A DNA stretch of 64,000 nucleotides from Oscillatoriaceae cyanobacterium M7585_C2015_266 (lineage in GTDB: Bacteria > Cyanobacteriota > Cyanobacteriia > Cyanobacteriales > Oscillatoriaceae): contig DVEG01000020.1 in assembly GCA_015295835.1 (NCBI GenBank), forward strand, positions 472,369 through 536,368. The letters are read 5' to 3'. Shown one piece after another: positions 59,811 through 64,000 of this stretch (positions are counted from its first letter, which is position 1; each line of letters opens with the position of its first letter). Below the pieces are notes generated by a model, which saw only the letters and a list, made by a program, of their open reading frames with translations, was not told where the DNA came from and made no database searches. A program made the position numbers and the translations under genes.

Positions 59811-61523
59811 ATGATGCTAAAGATAATCAAGGTAGCTCTACAATCAAGTCCAGCGCTACTGGCAGCTACATTAGTTTTGGCTAATAGTGCGGTGGCCATT
59901 GAATCTGTAGCAGTTGAGGCTGAAACAGAAAATAATATAGCTGTTACCACGACGGATACTGCGAGCGCTCAACTTCAAACCGCTCAGACACATTCCTCAG
60001 AAATAACAGAATCCGCTCAACCCTCAGTAGGTTCTCTAGAAACCTTAGATAGCCTCGAACAATCTATCGAGGAAGACGACGCGATGGGTCAGGTGACCTC
60101 GATTAATCAACTCTCGGACGTCCGGCCTACTGATTGGGCCTACGAGGCCTTGCGAAACTTAGTTGAAAAATATCAATGTATTGCAGGTTACCCGGATGGC
60201 ACATACCGAGGCAACCGAGCCATGACACGATACGAGTTTGCTGCCGGTTTAAATGCTTGTTTGGAAAGTATCCTGCGCTTAATTCCAGGTGAAGGCGGTT
60301 TTTCAGGATTGGCCACCCGAGAAGATTTAGAGGTACTTAGACGGTTAATGGCAGAATTTTCCGTCGAACTCGCTACCCTGCGCGGTCGCGTCGATGCCCT
60401 AGAACCTCGAATTGCAGAACTAGAAGCTAATCAATTCTCCACAACCACGAAACTCAGAGGAGAAATAATTTTCGCGGCTAATGACATTATTGGAGACGGC
60501 TCGAGTTCTGTTCCTAATTTTAATTTCCGGACACGGTTGAATTTTGATACGAGCTTTACTGGCAAAGACCTACTGAGAACCCGCTTACAAGCTATAAACG
60601 TACCTAACCTGGGTACAGTAGACACTCCTTCTACACCGATGGATCGCTTGTCGTTTGATGCGGGTACCAATAACAACGTTCAAATTCACAAATTGTTTTA
60701 TCGTTTTCCCCTTACTTCCAAGGCGACAGTTATCCTTGATGCTAACGCTGCTGAGTATAACGATAACATGTTTAACTTTAACCCCTTTTTAGAAAGCAGC
60801 GCTCAAGGCTCTATCTCTCGGTTTGGACGATTCAGCCCCATCTACCGCCAGGGAGGAGGGCAAGGGGTGACGCTAAACTATGACTTTAGCAAGAGATTTA
60901 GTATTTCCCTGGGCTATCAAGCTCCTAATGGCAACGATCCTGCTTTTGCTCCTGGTGGGGGAGGAGGCTTTTTCAGTGGCTCTTATGCCGCTCTCGGTCA
61001 GCTTACCTTTCGACCCAGCGAACGGTTTGCCTTGGGTTTCACCTATGTGAATTCTTACCATTCCAATGGCCGAAACCTAGCGGGGGGCACCGGCAGCAGC
61101 AATGCTGACAATCCTTTTAATGGAGTTCCGACTTCGGCTAATCATTATGGTATACAGACTAGCTTGTGGTTTAGCCCTCGAGTTAATCTTTCAGGTTGGG
61201 TTGGATATACTAAGGCTGAGTCAGAAGTGGGTAACCAGGATGCCGAGATTTGGAACTGGGCTGTGACTCTGGGCTTGTTGGATTTTGGCAAGGAAGATAA
61301 CTTGCTGGGTTTTGTAGTTGGTATGCCTCCGAAAGTGACGAGTAATGATATCGCCACGCGTGAAGACAGGGATACGTCTTACCATCTGGAGGCTTTCTAT
61401 CGCTACCAAGTCAGCGACAATGTTTCTATCACCCCTGGCTTATTTGTGATTCTCAATCCTAATCACAATAATGATAATACTAATGACTTTGTGGGGACTA
61501 TAAGAACAACTTTCACCTTCTAG
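59811..61523 (+). CDS. SLH-OprB outer-membrane porin (iron-uptake porin type)
   Basis: 570 aa; start ATG 59811, chosen because TGAGG (59801-59805) is upstream; the longer frame to 59748 is not supported. Signal peptide (~1-30, ending AVAIES). An SLH domain (~80-135: LSDVRPTDWAYEALRNLVEK, RYEFAAGLNACLE), a coiled coil (~165-205: REDLEVLRRLMAEFSVEL, RVDALEPRIAELEANQ), then an OprB-like beta barrel to the C-terminal Phe (RTTFTF). This architecture is the main cyanobacterial outer-membrane porin family (Slr1841/Slr1908 relatives), which passes inorganic ions including iron. Terminator at 61604. Confidence 0.93.
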   Translation: MMLKIIKVALQSSPALLAATLVLANSAVAIESVAVEAETENNIAVTTTDTASAQLQTAQTHSSEITESAQPSVGSLETLDSLEQSIEEDDAMGQVTSINQLSDVRPTDWAYEALRNLVEKYQCIAGYPDGTYRGNRAMTRYEFAAGLNACLESILRLIPGEGGFSGLATREDLEVLRRLMAEFSVELATLRGRVDALEPRIAELEANQFSTTTKLRGEIIFAANDIIGDGSSSVPNFNFRTRLNFDTSFTGKDLLRTRLQAINVPNLGTVDTPSTPMDRLSFDAGTNNNVQIHKLFYRFPLTSKATVILDANAAEYNDNMFNFNPFLESSAQGSISRFGRFSPIYRQGGGQGVTLNYDFSKRFSISLGYQAPNGNDPAFAPGGGGGFFSGSYAALGQLTFRPSERFALGFTYVNSYHSNGRNLAGGTGSSNADNPFNGVPTSANHYGIQTSLWFSPRVNLSGWVGYTKAESEVGNQDAEIWNWAVTLGLLDFGKEDNLLGFVVGMPPKVTSNDIATREDRDTSYHLEAFYRYQVSDNVSITPGLFVILNPNHNNDNTNDFVGTIRTTFTF

Positions 61524-61603
61524 GTGGGTGGGTGAAGATTGGCTGAAATTTGGCGCGCTCGTCTGTTGTTGATATAGCCCAGCGGCAAAGCTAAAAAATT
61601 CAT

Positions 61604-61650
61604 GACCCCGGTTAGCTTACGTAAAAGTTTAACCGGGGTCAATTATTGTC
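61604..61650 (+). terminator. Terminator of the porin gene
   Basis: GACCCCGGTTA (61604-61614) pairs perfectly with TAACCGGGGTC (61630-61640), 11 bp, followed by AATTATTGTC. The stem is strong but the T-run is weak. Confidence 0.6.
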
Positions 61651-61779
61651 ACCTCTGCCACATCCTATGCGGTAGGAAAAATAACATTATCGGGATTGTT
61701 ATTCAGATTCTTGCTGGGCTTGAGTGTAAGCAGTATCAGATTTGATGTAGTCACTTATCCACAAGACAGGTACATCCTA

Positions 61780-62808
61780 ATGAAGCTACAAGATTTTCTA
61801 GGTCAAGATACTAAGTATGATGTGAATGCGATCGCGGCTGACGCAGAACTTTCTCGTCAGATTCAAGTGCGCCTGATTGATTTGGGTTTGCTTAACCCCC
61901 CAGCAGACGGCCGATTTGGCCCTATTTCCACAGCAGCTCTCAAGCGGTTTCAAGAATTGACACGGTGTGAAGAACCTGGGTTTTTAGGAGCAAAAACAGC
62001 TGAAAAGCTGATTGAAACTAAGCGAGAAGATATCCCCGGCGTTTCTCCAGTGCTTCAAATCGTTACCGATACTATCCTCAAAGCTAAACCTATTCCATCC
62101 TCGGAATTAACAGAACATGAAAAACAAGGTGTTAAAGCAGGTAGTGTTTTTGAGCTCGTTTCTTTTGATGTGGTTCGCAATCACGTCAGAGTGACTTTGA
62201 AGAAGGAAGCTATAGGTGGTTCTAAAATTTGGTATACTTTCGGACAGCATGTTCAAATTTTAGAAAATGGCAAATTGGTTTATCCAAAACCAAAGCCAAA
62301 AACTGTAAAACTTAATGTGCCTTACAAGTCACAACTTGACAACGAACATAACCCAACGGGAAGTTGTAATGTCACATCAATTGCTATGTGTCTTGAGTTC
62401 TTGGGTGCTTCTCCACGGACAAACTATAAACAATTCGAGGACGAACTGTATGAATATGCGATAAATAATAATCTGAGCAGACATAATCCAAATGATCTGG
62501 CTCGTATAGTTAAAGCTTATGGTTGCCAAGATATTTTTAAAGAGAATGCTACTCTTGAAGAAGTTCAGGATTGGCTTGCAGACGGTAACCCAGCAGTGAT
62601 ACATGGATATTTCACGCCTTTCGGTCATATTATGCCCGTAGTAGGCTATGATGAAAATGGCTTTTTCGTCCACGATCCTTATGGAGAATGGTCTCCTGAT
62701 GGGTATCGTACAGAAAAAAGCGGTGCTTTTTTGAATTATTCTTATAGGCTAATCCGCAAGCTCTGTATTCCAGATGGTAACTTCTGGGTTCATTTTATTT
62801 CTAAGTAA
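61780..62808 (+). CDS. C39-like cysteine peptidase with peptidoglycan-binding domain
   Basis: 342 aa from ATG 61780 (MKLQDFLGQD). N-terminal peptidoglycan-binding-like domain (~22-85: IQVRLIDLGLLNPPADGRFGPI, ALKRFQELTR), then a linker (~90-195) and a Peptidase_C39_2-like domain (~195-330) with the catalytic Cys in PTGSCNVTSIAMCLEFLG and His in FTPFGHIMPVVGYDENGFFVHDPYGEW. No signal peptide is visible from this start, which is odd for a cell-wall enzyme; a longer frame to 61696 begins with a hydrophobic stretch (MLFRFLLGLSVSS) that could serve as one. Single gene, convergent with nadC. Confidence 0.78.
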   Translation: MKLQDFLGQDTKYDVNAIAADAELSRQIQVRLIDLGLLNPPADGRFGPISTAALKRFQELTRCEEPGFLGAKTAEKLIETKREDIPGVSPVLQIVTDTILKAKPIPSSELTEHEKQGVKAGSVFELVSFDVVRNHVRVTLKKEAIGGSKIWYTFGQHVQILENGKLVYPKPKPKTVKLNVPYKSQLDNEHNPTGSCNVTSIAMCLEFLGASPRTNYKQFEDELYEYAINNNLSRHNPNDLARIVKAYGCQDIFKENATLEEVQDWLADGNPAVIHGYFTPFGHIMPVVGYDENGFFVHDPYGEWSPDGYRTEKSGAFLNYSYRLIRKLCIPDGNFWVHFISK

Positions 62809-62928
62809 GCATCGGCGGCGCCCTAGTCAAAATGTGATTTTTGTGTATAAGTTAGCGGGTGTAGAAATGAAAAAAAATTAGTTCCGCGCTTACTAATAAT
62901 AAAATTAGCAGCTGGTTATCGCTAATAG

Positions 62929-63798
62929 TTAACTGTTGGTGATTTTCATGCTTAAATCTAACCAAGTTGAGCGAGTAATCGGAGCACTGGTGGAAATGTA
63001 GTCTACGCCAGTTTGGGCGACAGCGCGGATGGTTTCTAGAGTGATATTGCCAGATGCTTCTATTTTGATATTTTGATCTGATGCACGAATTAGAGTTACT
63101 GCTTGGCGCATTAGCTCAAGGGGCATGTTATCTAACATGATGATGTCTGCTTTGTGAGCGATCGCTTCTTCAACTTGGGCTAGGGTTTCTGTTTCTACTT
63201 CTATAGTCAGAGGAAAGGGAATCTGGGCACGAATGCGAGCGATCGCATTCCCAATGCTACCAGCAGCAGCAATGTGGTTGTCTTTGATCATTACCGCATC
63301 GTCTAAGCCTAGGCGATGATTTTTTGCTCCGCCTACTCGCGTTGCGTACTTTTCTAGGAGTCTTAGCCCAGGCGTTGTTTTGCGGGTGTCTACAAGCTGC
63401 GCTGGTAGATCAGAAATTTTTTCTATATATATACGAGTTAAAGTTGCAATGCCGCTTAGCCGCATAACTAAATTTAAGGCAACTCTTTCTCCCATCAGCA
63501 ATGCGTCAATAGGGCCTTCAATTCTGGCTATCACTTGGCCCGGATTGCACCATTCTCCCTCAGCAACTGTAGCCGTAAATTTTACTTTACTATTGAGTAA
63601 GTGGAATACTCGACTGGCAATTGGCAAACCTGCGATCGCTCCAGATTCCTTGAGCTGCCACTCTGCCCGTCCAATCGGCACTTCTCCTATATATAAGCTC
63701 TGAGTTGTGCGATCGCCCCTTCCCATATCTTCCAGCAACCAACTTTGCAAAAGTGGATCTAATACCAACCACGGGGGAAGCACAACATTTATACTCAT
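62929..63798 (-). CDS. nadC: Nicotinate-nucleotide pyrophosphorylase (carboxylating)
   Basis: 289 aa from ATG 63798 (MSINVVLPPWLVLDPLLQSW); a frame to 63846 lacks the family N-terminus. Converts quinolinate and PRPP to NaMN for NAD synthesis. Motifs: LLEDMGRGDRTTQSL (~17-31), ALNLVMRLSGIATLTR, DTRKTTPGLRLLEKYA, VGGAKNHRLGLDDAVMIKDNH and IEASGNITLETIRAVAQTGVDYIS at the phosphate site. Single gene on the minus strand. Confidence 0.96.
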   Translation of the reverse strand: MSINVVLPPWLVLDPLLQSWLLEDMGRGDRTTQSLYIGEVPIGRAEWQLKESGAIAGLPIASRVFHLLNSKVKFTATVAEGEWCNPGQVIARIEGPIDALLMGERVALNLVMRLSGIATLTRIYIEKISDLPAQLVDTRKTTPGLRLLEKYATRVGGAKNHRLGLDDAVMIKDNHIAAAGSIGNAIARIRAQIPFPLTIEVETETLAQVEEAIAHKADIIMLDNMPLELMRQAVTLIRASDQNIKIEASGNITLETIRAVAQTGVDYISTSAPITRSTWLDLSMKITNS

Positions 63799-63904
63799 GG
63801 CCAAAACTTTTTCCCAATAGTTAACGAGAGCATAGCCTACAACCATTATGGAAAGAGAGTTTCAGCCTTGACAAAAAATTTTGCAAAAATTTTTAGGAAA
63901 AGTG

Positions 63905-63933
63905 TTGACAAACCAGAGTAGGCTTGCTAGAGT
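63905..63933 (+). promoter_or_regulatory. Strong sigma-70 promoter reading out of the window
   Basis: Perfect -35 TTGACA (63905-63910), 17 bp, then TAGAGT (63928-63933). No coding start follows before the edge; the transcribed stretch (from ~63940, with CAGCCCGAACCTAGAAAAG at the end) has the look of a stable-RNA leader. Confidence 0.6.
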
Positions 63934-64000
63934 GGTATAGCGGTGAGGCAAAGAGACAGCGACTACCGCTAGACTGCATCACAGCCCGAACCTAGAAAAG

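Overview
The window is chromosomal DNA of a cyanobacterium, most likely a filamentous, non-heterocystous Oscillatoriales type. The evidence is repeated HIP1 palindromes (GCGATCGC), photosynthesis genes (petB, petD, psaM, ctpA), a TxlA/HCF164-like thioredoxin, a cyanobacterial-type glutamate-cysteine ligase, an SLH-OprB porin, DUF3153 and DUF6464 proteins, and IS605-like and short palindromic repeats. The genus assignment is inference from overall character. No phage, CRISPR array or intact transposase was seen.

Layout. 1-6.7 kb: the end of thiC, then pyrE, fmt, a NIL-ferredoxin gene with a membrane protein, a thioredoxin and murG. 6.7-14.9 kb: an NTF2-like exported protein, an SDR, a signal peptidase I with a duplicated N-terminal membrane module, a small outer-membrane protein, an RDD-pentapeptide fusion, a zinc-ribbon membrane protein, a glycosyltransferase and an RsbW-like ATPase. 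15.0-22 kb: petB-petD divergent from ctpA with an IS605-like relic between them, a TPR protein, psaM (31 codons), a TerC protein and ndk. 22.3-33 kb: speA, a sugar nucleotidyltransferase, scpA, a LapA-like protein, a broken cyclase gene, DUF3153, a pmbA-like gene, a glycogen-debranching-type enzyme and tRNA-Met. 33-48 kb: a LysM-M23 peptidase with a long structured leader, trmL, gshA, an Uma2 relic, an ARMT1-like protein, a PstS-like protein, a large histidine kinase with a bilin-type GAF domain, a Crp-family regulator, a DALR protein, a candidate Yfr2-like sRNA and a response regulator. 48.3-59 kb: lipA, then nine consecutive minus-strand genes for two complete amino-acid ABC transporters (polar N-II type and branched-chain/neutral N-I type). 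59.8-64 kb: an SLH-OprB porin, a C39-like peptidase, nadC, and at the edge a strong promoter reading outward that may drive an rRNA operon beyond the window.

Most genes are housekeeping or stand-alone. The clear functional groups are petB-petD with ctpA (electron transport and D1 maturation), the NIL-ferredoxin/membrane-protein pair, and the amino-acid transport cluster. The features most worth a second look are RNA-level: the structured leader of the M23 peptidase (36196-36330 and the rest of the leader), the Yfr2-like sRNA at 47389, the intercistronic hairpin at 57648-57716, and an orphan terminator at 12665. The bilin-type GAF domain of the histidine kinase and the cyclase gene broken by a palindromic repeat and a stop codon also stand out.
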